DNA of 64,000 nucleotides, taken from the NCBI GenBank assembly GCA_943372215.1, contig CALRXU020000006.1:124001-188000 (forward strand). Reading direction: 5' to 3'. Shown here piece after piece: positions 28,136 through 36,153 of the stretch (position 1 is its first letter; the number at the start of each line of letters is the position of its first letter). Under the pieces are notes generated by a model. It was not told the origin of the DNA. It did not search any database and worked only from the letters and a program-made list of their open reading frames with translations. A program made the position numbers and the translations under genes. The stretch comes from UBA6183 sp943372215 (GTDB taxonomy: Bacteria; Bacteroidota; Bacteroidia; UKL13-3).

Positions 28136-29345
28136 GTTTTAAGTCATTTAAGTACGAAGCTTCAGCAGGAAACTGCACCATAAAGGTTGCTCCTCCATTG
28201 GGGTTGTTTGTTACTTGTACCGTTCCGTTGTGGGCCTCTATAAATCCTTTTACAATAGATAGGCCAAGTCCGCTTCCACCTGTTTTAGATTGGGGCAACC
28301 TATAAAATTTATCAAATAAAAAGGGCAGTTCGGTTTCGGGTATTCCGTTGCCATTGTCAGCCACACTAATTACACAATTGCCTGATTGTTGCGCGGCAAC
28401 AATTGTAATGTGTGCGTTTTCCGGGGTATAAAGCAGGGCGTTGTGCAATAAATTTTGCAGCACTTGTTCCATCAAGCCCCTGTCAAATTTGAATAGAGGT
28501 AAGTTTTCATCAGGCTCAAAAACAAGGTGTTGTTTGTAGGGAATAGAAATCTTTTGGATTACATCATGAATCAATTCATTGGTGTCGCACCAGTCGTAGT
28601 TGGGTTTAAGCATCCCTGTTTCAAGCCTGCTCATGTTCAGCAAATTTTCTACCTGCCTGTTTAAACGCACGCTGGCAATATCAATTTGGCTAAACAACTC
28701 GTGTTGGTTGCTTACTGAAATTTTGTCTTTGTTTTCCTTTAAGGTATCAATTGCTCCGATAATGGTTGAAATGGGTGTGCGCAATTCGTGTGAAAGCGAA
28801 TTTAACAAGGTGTTGTACAATTTTATGGTGTTTTCTTTTTCTTCTTTGTCCCTTGCTTTTGTTTCTTCTTTTCTAATGTTAAATGTTAATACCGCATTTA
28901 CCAATGCAATAAAAAAGTAGAGCATAAACATGAGCCAATCCTCTGTGTTGTCTATGTGAAAAGTAAGGATAGGCGGAATAAAAAAGAAATTCCAGATTAA
29001 TGCACTTAAAACGGCTGCGCACAAAACGGGCCAAATATCAAACAGCATGGCTACAATTGAAACAGTTAGCAGCAGGAGCAAGGCCACTGTTTTATAACCA
29101 ATAATAGGTGAACTGAAATAGCAAGTAACCGCGGTAAGCAGCACCAAGGCAATACCAATAATGTATTGGTTTAGTGGGCTATATTTTCGTGTATTGAACA
29201 AGTTCAAAGTGATTAGCTTGTTTATGGCACAAAAATAGGTTTTAAGGCATAAAGATTTTATAAAGAAGTGGAGGCTACTAGGAGTTAGTCGCTTAATCTT
29301 TGTTGTCGCTGCCAAGATATTAGCGAGAACGGGGAAATCTGGCAT
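28128..29345 (-). CDS. KdpD-like sensor histidine kinase lacking the N-terminal sensor domains
   Basis: About 405 residues from the first Met. A four-helix DUF4118-type membrane region (about 60-155) is followed by a HisKA helix with SHELRTP (H186) and a HATPase domain with LHNALLYTP (N box), DNGNGIPE, GGSGLGLSIV. Full KdpD proteins carry an N-terminal KdpD ATPase and a Usp domain of about 370 residues; here there is only a short basic lead. The start is uncertain: TTG codons near 29204-29198 would give a tidier N-terminus. Confidence 0.87.
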   Translation of the reverse strand: MPDFPVLANILAATTKIKRLTPSSLHFFIKSLCLKTYFCAINKLITLNLFNTRKYSPLNQYIIGIALVLLTAVTCYFSSPIIGYKTVALLLLLTVSIVAMLFDIWPVLCAAVLSALIWNFFFIPPILTFHIDNTEDWLMFMLYFFIALVNAVLTFNIRKEETKARDKEEKENTIKLYNTLLNSLSHELRTPISTIIGAIDTLKENKDKISVSNQHELFSQIDIASVRLNRQVENLLNMSRLETGMLKPNYDWCDTNELIHDVIQKISIPYKQHLVFEPDENLPLFKFDRGLMEQVLQNLLHNALLYTPENAHITIVAAQQSGNCVISVADNGNGIPETELPFLFDKFYRLPQSKTGGSGLGLSIVKGFIEAHNGTVQVTNNPNGGATFMVQFPAEASYLNDLKHE

Positions 29346-29415
29346 TTACCAAATAGAAAATCGTTAATTGCAAATGTAAACGACCGCATCAATCAATCAT
29401 TTAAGAGAAACAGAA

Positions 29416-30111
29416 ATGAACGACAATACAAAAAGACTCTCACGACTAACAACAATTTTAACACTATTGCAAACAAAACGACTTTTGACAGCTTCTGAAC
29501 TGGCCAATAAATTCTCAGTAAGTAACCGGACAATTTATAGGGATATAAGAGCATTAGAAGAAGCGGGGGTGCCAATTTTAACAGAAGAGGGAAAAGGCTA
29601 CTATTTAATGGAAGGTTATAGAATTCCACCTGTTATGTTCACTGAAAGTGAAGCCAACGCATTAATTACGGCAGAACAGTTCATATTAAAAAATAGAGAC
29701 ACTTCTTTGATAAAAGAATATACAGAAGCAATCAATAAAATAAAAGCTGTTTTACGATACAATACTAAGGAGAAAGTCAACTTGCTTTCAAATAGGGTAG
29801 TATTCAGATACAATAAGGACAATAATCAAACCAGCAACTTTTTAGCAGCGTTGCAGTTAGCTTTGACAAGTTTCACTTGTTCTGAAATTGAATATCTTTC
29901 AAACGAAAAAAACGAAATTACCAAAAGAATTATTGAACCTTTCGCATTGTACAACACACACGAAAATTGGGTGCTTGTAGCTTTTTGCTTATTAAGAAAT
30001 GATTTTCGGGCTTTTAGATTAGATAGAATTCAACGTTTAACAATACTCAATAGGCGGTTTGAACCGCATCAGATTACACTTCAAGAATATTTTGAAATGT
30101 GTAAAATGTAA
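29416..30111 (+). CDS. YafY-type HTH-WYL transcriptional regulator
   Basis: 231 residues. N-terminal winged HTH (about 1-65) with LLTASELANKFSVSNRTIYRDIRAL, then a WYL-type domain (about 140-225) with EPFALYNTHENWVLVAFC and FRLDRIQRL. Such WYL regulators sense small ligands or nucleic acids and are often repressors or activators of neighbouring genes. Palindromes with the shared half-site TGACA precede the next two plus-strand genes, so those are likely targets. Confidence 0.9.
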   Translation: MNDNTKRLSRLTTILTLLQTKRLLTASELANKFSVSNRTIYRDIRALEEAGVPILTEEGKGYYLMEGYRIPPVMFTESEANALITAEQFILKNRDTSLIKEYTEAINKIKAVLRYNTKEKVNLLSNRVVFRYNKDNNQTSNFLAALQLALTSFTCSEIEYLSNEKNEITKRIIEPFALYNTHENWVLVAFCLLRNDFRAFRLDRIQRLTILNRRFEPHQITLQEYFEMCKM

Positions 30112-30121
30112 TTTTTACCCT

Positions 30122-30137
30122 TGACATAAGGCTGTCA
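30122..30137 (+). promoter_or_regulatory. Candidate operator for the WYL regulator, site 1
   Basis: TGACA-N6-TGTCA is a perfect inverted repeat starting 12 bp after the WYL gene stop and 12 bp upstream of the -7 box of the next gene. A match with one mismatch occurs at 30912-30927. Confidence 0.55.
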
Positions 30138-30148
30138 CTGCCCCATTT

Positions 30149-30156
30149 TACTTTTG
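30149..30156 (+). promoter_or_regulatory. -7 box upstream of the 30180 gene
   Basis: TACTTTTG matches TAnnTTTG and lies 23 bp before the ATG at 30180. The palindrome at 30122-30137 occupies the -33 region, a position suited to regulation. Confidence 0.55.
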
Positions 30157-30179
30157 CATTATTAATTTAAGACAAAAAA

Positions 30180-30809
30180 ATGATAAGGGTAAACAACAAT
30201 TTTGCAAAAGCAATGGAATTTACAAGTTTCAAGAAGAAAGAAGCTGTAACAGATGATGAATTAACAAGTGCCGTTTTAAAGTTTGAAACGGTAGTAGCTA
30301 AACAAAGTGGTGTTATTTTTCACTGTTTAGTTCGAAACTTTAATAATGAATATGCCAATGTTCTCTTTGTAGAAAATATGGAGCACCTGCATTTGTTAAG
30401 TAAAGAAATTGCTTCGTTTCCAGAAGCCAAAGACTTTTTTGCATTGCTAGAAATGGACACTGTGAAAATGAATTTCCATGAAATCCTTAAGAATAATTTT
30501 AAAATTCCCGAGGGGTTTTCTTGCATTGAGCATGGTACTTTTACACTAAAAGAGGAGTCAACAATTGACTCATTAATAAAGGTGTCTGACGACTTAGAAA
30601 AACACTACTTGAGCGCATTTGATAATAACTTGGAGCATTGTGTTGGAAGGGTAAAAGATAAAAAAGTTTCAGAAATTGCGATTGGTAAAACCTATGCAAA
30701 AACAAAACAAGAATGTTATGGCTATTATGAAAATCAGTATGGACAATCACTGCTGAATTTAGCAGATTTGACCACCGTAGAACTTGATTTTTGGTATTTA
30801 ATAGCCTGA
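30180..30809 (+). CDS. Conserved protein of unknown function, probable WYL target
   Basis: 209 residues, soluble, no signal. Alternating helices and strands (FEFV..., VIFHCLVRNFNNEYANVLFVEN, MEHLHLLSKEIA) resemble a duplicated dimeric alpha-beta barrel; this is an impression, not a recognised domain. It is preceded by a promoter with an overlapping candidate operator. Confidence 0.7.
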   Translation: MIRVNNNFAKAMEFTSFKKKEAVTDDELTSAVLKFETVVAKQSGVIFHCLVRNFNNEYANVLFVENMEHLHLLSKEIASFPEAKDFFALLEMDTVKMNFHEILKNNFKIPEGFSCIEHGTFTLKEESTIDSLIKVSDDLEKHYLSAFDNNLEHCVGRVKDKKVSEIAIGKTYAKTKQECYGYYENQYGQSLLNLADLTTVELDFWYLIA

Positions 30810-30911
30810 TAAAAGTAGCTAAGTTTTAAAGAGGCTAAAGTGAGCCCACAGAGGGTTTTTAAATGAACTTCATTCGTGCTTGCATCCGAGTAAAATGAGG
30901 ATATTATTATT

Positions 30912-30927
30912 TGACAGGATGCTGTTA
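30912..30927 (+). promoter_or_regulatory. Candidate operator for the WYL regulator, site 2
   Basis: TGACA-N6-TGTTA differs by one base from site 1 and keeps the same spacing and the GC at the end of the spacer. A second nearby half, TGTCAA (30929-30934), adds a longer inverted repeat with TTGACA. The acetyltransferase gene starts 42 bp downstream. Confidence 0.45.
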
Positions 30928-30968
30928 GTGTCAACCGTATTTAACATCAACATCATAAAAAATCGCAA

Positions 30969-31442
30969 ATGGAAATTCAACTACAAAAAACAAAACTAAG
31001 TGACTTAGAACATTTGTTCGTTTTTCAAACGGATGAAAAGGCGAATTATTTGGCTGCTTTTACGCCCAAAGACCCCAAGGACAAACAAGCTTATCTTGAA
31101 AAATGGACAAGAATTGTTGAACGATTAGATATAAATATGCAAACAATATGGATTGACCACAAAGTTGTAGGAAGCATAATAAAATTTGCAATGGAGGGTG
31201 ATGCTGAAATTTCTTATTGGATTGACCGACAACACTGGGGAAAAGGTATCGCAACCCAAGCGTTGAATGACTTTTTAAAAATGGAAAACACTCGGCCTTT
31301 ATTTGGGAGAGTAGCGTTTGATAATTATGGCTCACAAAAGGTGCTTGAAAAATGTGGCTTTCAAAGAGTCAGAACAGAAATTGGGTTTGCTAATGCCCGT
31401 GAGAAAGAAATAGAAGAATTTGTTTTTCAGCTTACACATTAA
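30969..31442 (+). CDS. GNAT family N-acetyltransferase
   Basis: 157 residues. RimJ/RimL-like fold: ISYWIDRQHWGKGIATQALNDFL contains the acetyl-CoA pyrophosphate loop (QHWGKGIAT), and GRVAFDNYGSQKVLEKCGFQ is the conserved C-terminal N..S..v..k.GF motif. The acceptor is unknown. Its promoter region carries the second candidate operator. Confidence 0.88.
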   Translation: MEIQLQKTKLSDLEHLFVFQTDEKANYLAAFTPKDPKDKQAYLEKWTRIVERLDINMQTIWIDHKVVGSIIKFAMEGDAEISYWIDRQHWGKGIATQALNDFLKMENTRPLFGRVAFDNYGSQKVLEKCGFQRVRTEIGFANAREKEIEEFVFQLTH

Positions 31443-31630
31443 TGGCATAGAAAAGCCAGTTCAAAGTATAGTGATGACATCACTAGGAAATAAGCTCCAC
31501 CTGTTTATATTTCTGAGAGACTTAATAATCGCAACTTTTTTGGTGTTTCAGAAACAACAAGGTTTGGTAGGTAACTTTTGTTATTATTCAATACCTATCG
31601 TATTTCTATGAGCTTATCATAAAGAAACAA

Positions 31631-31660
31631 GTGAAGAACAAGGATTTTCCTTGTTCTCAC
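31631..31660. terminator. Hairpin in the convergent region, possible terminator
   Basis: GAACAAGG/CCTTGTTC with a 5-nt loop, extendable by GTG/CAC at the outside with one bulge. There is no T tract, so termination is uncertain. It lies between the plus-strand acetyltransferase gene and the minus-strand cluster. Confidence 0.45.
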
Positions 31661-31703
31661 TAACAAGATGCTTGATGGGAATGGGTATTAAACCATTTTC
31701 TAT

Positions 31704-32012
31704 TTAAGCCAACATTCCCAAATGAAGCAATAAGCCTCTAGCGGGTGAATGTGTTATCGGTACAAAAGGTTTGAAATTTACTGTTTCAAAATGTTCAAGT
31801 TGTTCATAGGCTTCGTAAATCTTTTTTAAATCCATATTCCACTCTTTAGTTAACTGGGCGTTTAATCGGAGAAAAAACATAATATCATTTTCTATCCTTG
31901 TTACTTTGTATTCTCTACCAGTGGAGCTATTGAATCTACTTACTTTATAGGCTTTTGCAAGAAATGCAGAAAGGGTAAAGTGTGGTGTTGTTTTCTGGAA
32001 TTTTTTCGGCAT
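31704..32012 (-). CDS. Small protein of unknown function
   Basis: 102 residues, basic N-terminus (MPKKFQKTTPHFTLSAF), no signal. Helices follow, including MDLKKIYEAYEQLEHFETV. It is 31 bp downstream of a 387-residue unknown gene on the same strand. Not recognised; a two-gene unit is likely. Confidence 0.6.
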   Translation of the reverse strand: MPKKFQKTTPHFTLSAFLAKAYKVSRFNSSTGREYKVTRIENDIMFFLRLNAQLTKEWNMDLKKIYEAYEQLEHFETVNFKPFVPITHSPARGLLLHLGMLA

Positions 32013-32043
32013 ATGCTAATTTATTTTTTATACTACAATGTTA

Positions 32044-33207
32044 TTATAGTTTTCTTTTAAGCCGTCTGAGTATTTCTGGAAGATTTATATTGAAACCATA
32101 TGTTTCAACTTTTTTTACTGAAACAACCCCTGAGATAATGCTTTCCTCATCTTTTGTGGCTTGATGTTTAATTTCTTCTGATAGCTGATAGTTGGTTAGA
32201 TTCAAGGATTGAATAGTGGCATCCTTAAGCTGAATAGTAGCTTGTTTCATTTCAATGAGCGTGTTTGCAAAAGCAAGTTGAGACCTTAAATGAAGAATGT
32301 TCGCATGAAATTGAGTTATGGCTATATCAGATTGATGTATAGCTAAGTCATTATCTTTTAAACTATTTGGTGCATCCATGTAAATAGCAAGCAGTTCTTT
32401 GATATTTTCAATAGCTTCATTCTTATCTTGTGGTATCACTGAAAAAAAAGTTCCTTCTGGAGTGTCTTTTACTTCTGTATTTACAGATATTCCTAAGTCT
32501 AATAAAAATTGAGCGAAGTACATCAAGTATTGTTTGCAAGATGTTTTGTAGGCAGGTGGAAAATTAAAATAGGTGGAGTAAACATCCAATGAGTATTGGT
32601 TATCCATTTCAGCGATTACTTCATTTATTAAGTTATTTATTAGTGGCATAAACTTCTCTATATATGAGAAAGGAGATTCAGAATCATCAATATCTGTAAA
32701 TTCTATTGTTAGTAATTCCATATTATCAAATGGGTCTGAATTTATCAATTTAACCTGAGCCTTCTCGCCTAAGAAATTGGAGGTAGTGATTTTTTGATTC
32801 AAGAATGATTGAAATTCTTTGATGCTATATAATTTCTTCCAATCATTATATCTAAAGTTTAATATTAGGGATACATTGTTTGCTTTGATACCTAGATTTA
32901 CCTCTTCAATATTAAATCCAATTGAATCATCTTTTAAATCATCTTCAAGATTATAAGTTGTTTGTACCTCATAGCTGAAATAATAATTTGTACTTATTGC
33001 ATCATCAATATCATTGAATATAATTTGTTCTATGCTGTTATTAGCTAGTTCCGAGAAAGAGTAGTTTATTAAATAGACAAAATCTTCATAGTTATTAATG
33101 TAAAATATATGCCCAGGAAAGAAACTTTTGATACTCTGAAAGAATTTACCATTAATATATATATCAAAATAATGATCTTCTCTTCTTTCTGTGGTTACTA
33201 CTAACAT
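32044..33207 (-). CDS. Unknown protein with C-terminal coiled coil
   Basis: 387 residues, soluble, acidic. The N-terminal third is beta-rich (MLVVTTERREDHYFDIYINGK). The central region contains many Asn/Asp/Tyr and no known motif. A short coil (about 300-350) includes an internal repeat: TIQLKDATIQSLN. The tail is basic, ending RRLKRKL. Not recognised. It is AT-richer than its housekeeping neighbours and pairs with the 102-residue gene; accessory status is inferred. Confidence 0.65.
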   Translation of the reverse strand: MLVVTTERREDHYFDIYINGKFFQSIKSFFPGHIFYINNYEDFVYLINYSFSELANNSIEQIIFNDIDDAISTNYYFSYEVQTTYNLEDDLKDDSIGFNIEEVNLGIKANNVSLILNFRYNDWKKLYSIKEFQSFLNQKITTSNFLGEKAQVKLINSDPFDNMELLTIEFTDIDDSESPFSYIEKFMPLINNLINEVIAEMDNQYSLDVYSTYFNFPPAYKTSCKQYLMYFAQFLLDLGISVNTEVKDTPEGTFFSVIPQDKNEAIENIKELLAIYMDAPNSLKDNDLAIHQSDIAITQFHANILHLRSQLAFANTLIEMKQATIQLKDATIQSLNLTNYQLSEEIKHQATKDEESIISGVVSVKKVETYGFNINLPEILRRLKRKL

Positions 33208-33384
33208 GGTTTTCGGCTTAATTTAGGTGAAGGATTTATTGTTTTATCTTCTCCAAAGATATATGATATAAAGTTAGTGCAAAGGGATTAGTATTCTTGG
33301 TATTATGTTTTAACTGAAAACAATTTGACGTCAGAACGATTTCTCTTAATTGGTCGAATCGTCTGGCAATTTTCATTGTTAGTG

Positions 33385-34317
33385 TTATTTGTGTTCATTT
33401 AGCCACTTTAATGCATCTTTATTTTGAAGTTCAGCAGATTTTCTGATGTAATCAAATGCAAGAGTTTTTTCACCTTTATCAAAGTGTCGTTCTCCCATTG
33501 TCAAATACGTTATCCCAATGATTGTTCTCAAAATCCTATTGTCTGGGTTGAGTTGCTTTGATTTGTCATAACAAATGAGAGCAAGTTCAAATTTTTCAGC
33601 ATCAGCATATTGAGCTCCTATAGCCATCCAAGCACTGTAGCTTCGCCAATCGATGAGGTGTAAGTCTTCTTCCTCTTTAAATGGTTGTTCGTCTCTCAAT
33701 TGCTTTCCTATACGATAGTTTTCAATTGAATCCTTTGGTAAAGGTTTTTTGGAAGCATCAACAAAATTTTCAAGCAAAATAAACCTTACCGCATTCAAAT
33801 TATCCGCTACCTTTTTCTTGTCAGGAACTTCATACAAAGCTTTGTTGTAATTGAGATAGTCAAAAGTGAAAAGGATTGCTTTTTTAATTATGTCTTTGGG
33901 ATATGGAAGGATGCTTTCAGGTTTGTAAACCTTATAATCATTCTCTACTAATATTTTTCCATATCCTGCAATTATTTCCTGACTGAATGGATAGTAGTAA
34001 AAGTCATCAAGTTGCCATTTTGGTGGAAATTTAATTTCATTCTCTGTTAGTGTCGAGAGTAAGGAATTTTCTTCAGTTTTTTTCTTCTTGCCAAATATGT
34101 CTAGGCTTTCAACTTCTTTTATAGTTTTTAACCAAAGTAGTTGAAGGTTTACTTCTTGTTTCTTTTTCCAGTCGCTTGAAAGAGTTGCTTGCATTAAATC
34201 GTCTTCAAGTTTCTTTTTGATCTGGAGATATGGTGAGTTATTCTCTTTCTTAGTCTGAAAGAACTTTATTAAAAGTCCCGTTGTGATTAGTCCACCGATT
34301 ATGTAAAGCATTGTCAT
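33385..34317 (-). CDS. Membrane-anchored TPR protein, unknown
   Basis: 310 residues. An N-terminal TM helix (about 3-19, LYIIGGLITTGLLIKFF) is followed by a charged stretch (20-80). TPR-like helices come near the C-terminus (AEKFELALICYDKSKQLNPD, EKTLAFDYIRKSAELQNKDA). Probably a scaffold facing the cytoplasm. The upstream region holds a 40-bp element shared with the lipoprotein array at 52 kb. Confidence 0.68.
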   Translation of the reverse strand: MTMLYIIGGLITTGLLIKFFQTKKENNSPYLQIKKKLEDDLMQATLSSDWKKKQEVNLQLLWLKTIKEVESLDIFGKKKKTEENSLLSTLTENEIKFPPKWQLDDFYYYPFSQEIIAGYGKILVENDYKVYKPESILPYPKDIIKKAILFTFDYLNYNKALYEVPDKKKVADNLNAVRFILLENFVDASKKPLPKDSIENYRIGKQLRDEQPFKEEEDLHLIDWRSYSAWMAIGAQYADAEKFELALICYDKSKQLNPDNRILRTIIGITYLTMGERHFDKGEKTLAFDYIRKSAELQNKDALKWLNEHK

Positions 34318-34751
34318 GATTTGTCCTTCTAATTGTTTTAGCTTTGTCTGTTGTTTCTTACGCTCAGTTCTTAGTTAACACTGTCCACATGCATGACGCA
34401 TACCTTATTTATTTGATAAATCTCAATTGTAAATATGTTTCGTTTTATTCATTTAATTTTAATTTGTTTAATGGTTTTTGGGTTAAAGTTGCTTGATGTA
34501 TTCCTCGCATCAAACATAACCCAAACCCCTCATTCAAATCAAGAGTAAAAACCCCTTTTTTTCATAGGGAAAACACTCTTTTTTCTAAAATGGGGTATTT
34601 ACTTTCCAAAACACCCTTTTTGGGGGTATGAAACCGGAAAAAGATGAAAAGCCTTTTAAAAGCGGGTTAGCTTTTGATAGAAGGAGATAATAGTAATCAA
34701 CCTCAAACTCATACAATAGGGGCAAACACTTAGGCTTTCAGCCCAAACCAT
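34318..34751. other. About 430-bp intergenic region, no gene seen
   Basis: AT-rich spacer upstream of the TPR gene and downstream of the dehydrogenase terminator. It contains one recognisable element, the shared motif at 34545-34584, and several G/C-run blocks (CCCC.., GGGGG). No ORF of note. Confidence 0.5.
34545..34584 (-). promoter_or_regulatory. Shared 40-bp upstream element, copy 1
   Basis: Read on the minus strand it contains AAAAAAGAGT, TTTTCCCTAT and an A-run with GGG. About 34 of 40 positions match 52155-52194. Both copies are in the same orientation relative to their downstream genes (228 bp and 134 bp from the start codons). The role is unknown. Confidence 0.5.
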
Positions 34752-34795
34752 AAAAAAAGCCTTGAGTTGCGTTTATTAACCGCAACTCAAGGCTT
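34752..34795 (-). terminator. Rho-independent terminator of the dehydrogenase
   Basis: On the minus strand a 15-bp stem (AAGCCTTGAGTTGCG with its complement) is followed by a T7 tract. A strong terminator. Confidence 0.92.
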
Positions 34796-34813
34796 AACAG
34801 ATGCAAACAAACG

Positions 34814-36076
34814 TTACTTCACCAAATTCACCAAACTCATTTCCAAGCCTTTTTTAAGTAACCCGGTGCGTTTAGGGTTAAACTGGTTTAAGCGCATTAA
34901 TGCAGAGCGAATAATGATGGACGAATCTTTAAAAATGGCTTCGTCTGTTAACTCAAATTCCTCACTCATGCAATAGGCAAAAGTGCGGGCCATGCCGCAA
35001 TTGGCAATAAAATCTGGGATAACCGCTACTTGGTCATCAGCATGGTTGCTAATAGGGCCTAAGAAAATTTCCTTATCAGCAAAAGGCACGTTGGCCCCAC
35101 ACGAAATCACGTCCAAATCATTGGCCACCATGGTATCCAATTGCTCCTGGGTAAGCATGCGCGATGCAGCCGCAGGCACAAAAATATCGGCCCCTATGCC
35201 CCAAATTTGTTGATTCAAGGTATCGTAAGGAATAAATTCCAGCCCCATTTTTTTGCAGGTATCTTGCGAGAGTTTGTTGCCATCACGTTCAATAAACAAT
35301 TGCTTGATTTGTTCTTTAGAAAACCCTTGGTTGTTTAACAAGCCACCTTCACGGTCAATAATCCCCACAATCATCACATCCATTTGCGAGAGGTAATAGG
35401 CAGCCGCAGCGGCCACATTTCCCCAGCCTTGTATAATGGCACGTTTGTAGGCAAAGTTAGGTCCCCAAAAATCATAGAAATGGCGCACCGCTTCTGCAAC
35501 GCCCCAACCCGTAATCATATCAGCCACCACATAATGTTTGTTTACATCAGGCGAAAAGCGGGCATCATCCAAGCGTTTAGAAACCCCTTCACGCAAGTTT
35601 TTAATCATCCTTGCCTTGCCTTCGGCTGTTGGTTTAAAATGCCCAACCGCAGTCCCTTCCTGCGGGTGCAACAATCCATATTGTTCCGTAATCGGAATCA
35701 CCTCGTGTATTTCATCCACATTCAAATCGCCACCTGTGCCATAATACGTTTTAAGCAAAGGCATCACAGCTTTGTACCAACGTTCCAATACACCCTTTTT
35801 GCGTGGGTCAGCAGGGTCAAAATTAATACCTGATTTTGCCCCACCAATGGGTGGGCCCGAAACGGTAAATTTAATCTCCATGGTTTTGGCTAATGAGGTT
35901 ACCTCATCTTTGTTTAACCCTTTGCGCATGCGTGTTCCACCTCCGGCACTTCCTCCACGTAATGAGTTAATCACCACCCAGCCTTCCGCTTCAGTTTCAC
36001 TATCTTTCCATTCGAAAACAATTTCGGGTTGTTTTTCTTCGTATCGTTTAATTAGTTTTTGAACTTGTGTTGACAT
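34814..36076 (-). CDS. Glu/Leu/Phe/Val dehydrogenase
   Basis: NAD(P)-dependent oxidative deamination of an amino acid, most likely glutamate. 420 residues. The dimerisation domain holds the substrate-Lys region GGSAGGGTRM and the catalytic Lys in IGGAKSGI (about 75-85). The Rossmann domain has GWGNVAAAAAYYL (about 217-229). A family-typical C-terminus follows. Glutamate vs leucine specificity cannot be decided by eye. Single gene between two terminators. Confidence 0.9.
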   Translation of the reverse strand: MSTQVQKLIKRYEEKQPEIVFEWKDSETEAEGWVVINSLRGGSAGGGTRMRKGLNKDEVTSLAKTMEIKFTVSGPPIGGAKSGINFDPADPRKKGVLERWYKAVMPLLKTYYGTGGDLNVDEIHEVIPITEQYGLLHPQEGTAVGHFKPTAEGKARMIKNLREGVSKRLDDARFSPDVNKHYVVADMITGWGVAEAVRHFYDFWGPNFAYKRAIIQGWGNVAAAAAYYLSQMDVMIVGIIDREGGLLNNQGFSKEQIKQLFIERDGNKLSQDTCKKMGLEFIPYDTLNQQIWGIGADIFVPAAASRMLTQEQLDTMVANDLDVISCGANVPFADKEIFLGPISNHADDQVAVIPDFIANCGMARTFAYCMSEEFELTDEAIFKDSSIIIRSALMRLNQFNPKRTGLLKKGLEMSLVNLVK

Positions 36077-36088
36077 ATGCTGCTAAAT

Positions 36089-36121
36089 AAATTGCGCCCG
36101 TTTTTTGGACGGGCGCAATTT
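36089..36121 (-). terminator. Hairpin terminator after the giant surface protein gene
   Basis: A 13-bp perfect stem (AAATTGCGCCCGT and its complement) lies between the giant gene stop (36154) and the dehydrogenase start (36076). Minus-strand reading ends in a T-rich stretch. Confidence 0.8.
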
Positions 36122-36153
36122 ACTACTATTCTACTTTATCAAAATGATTTACA

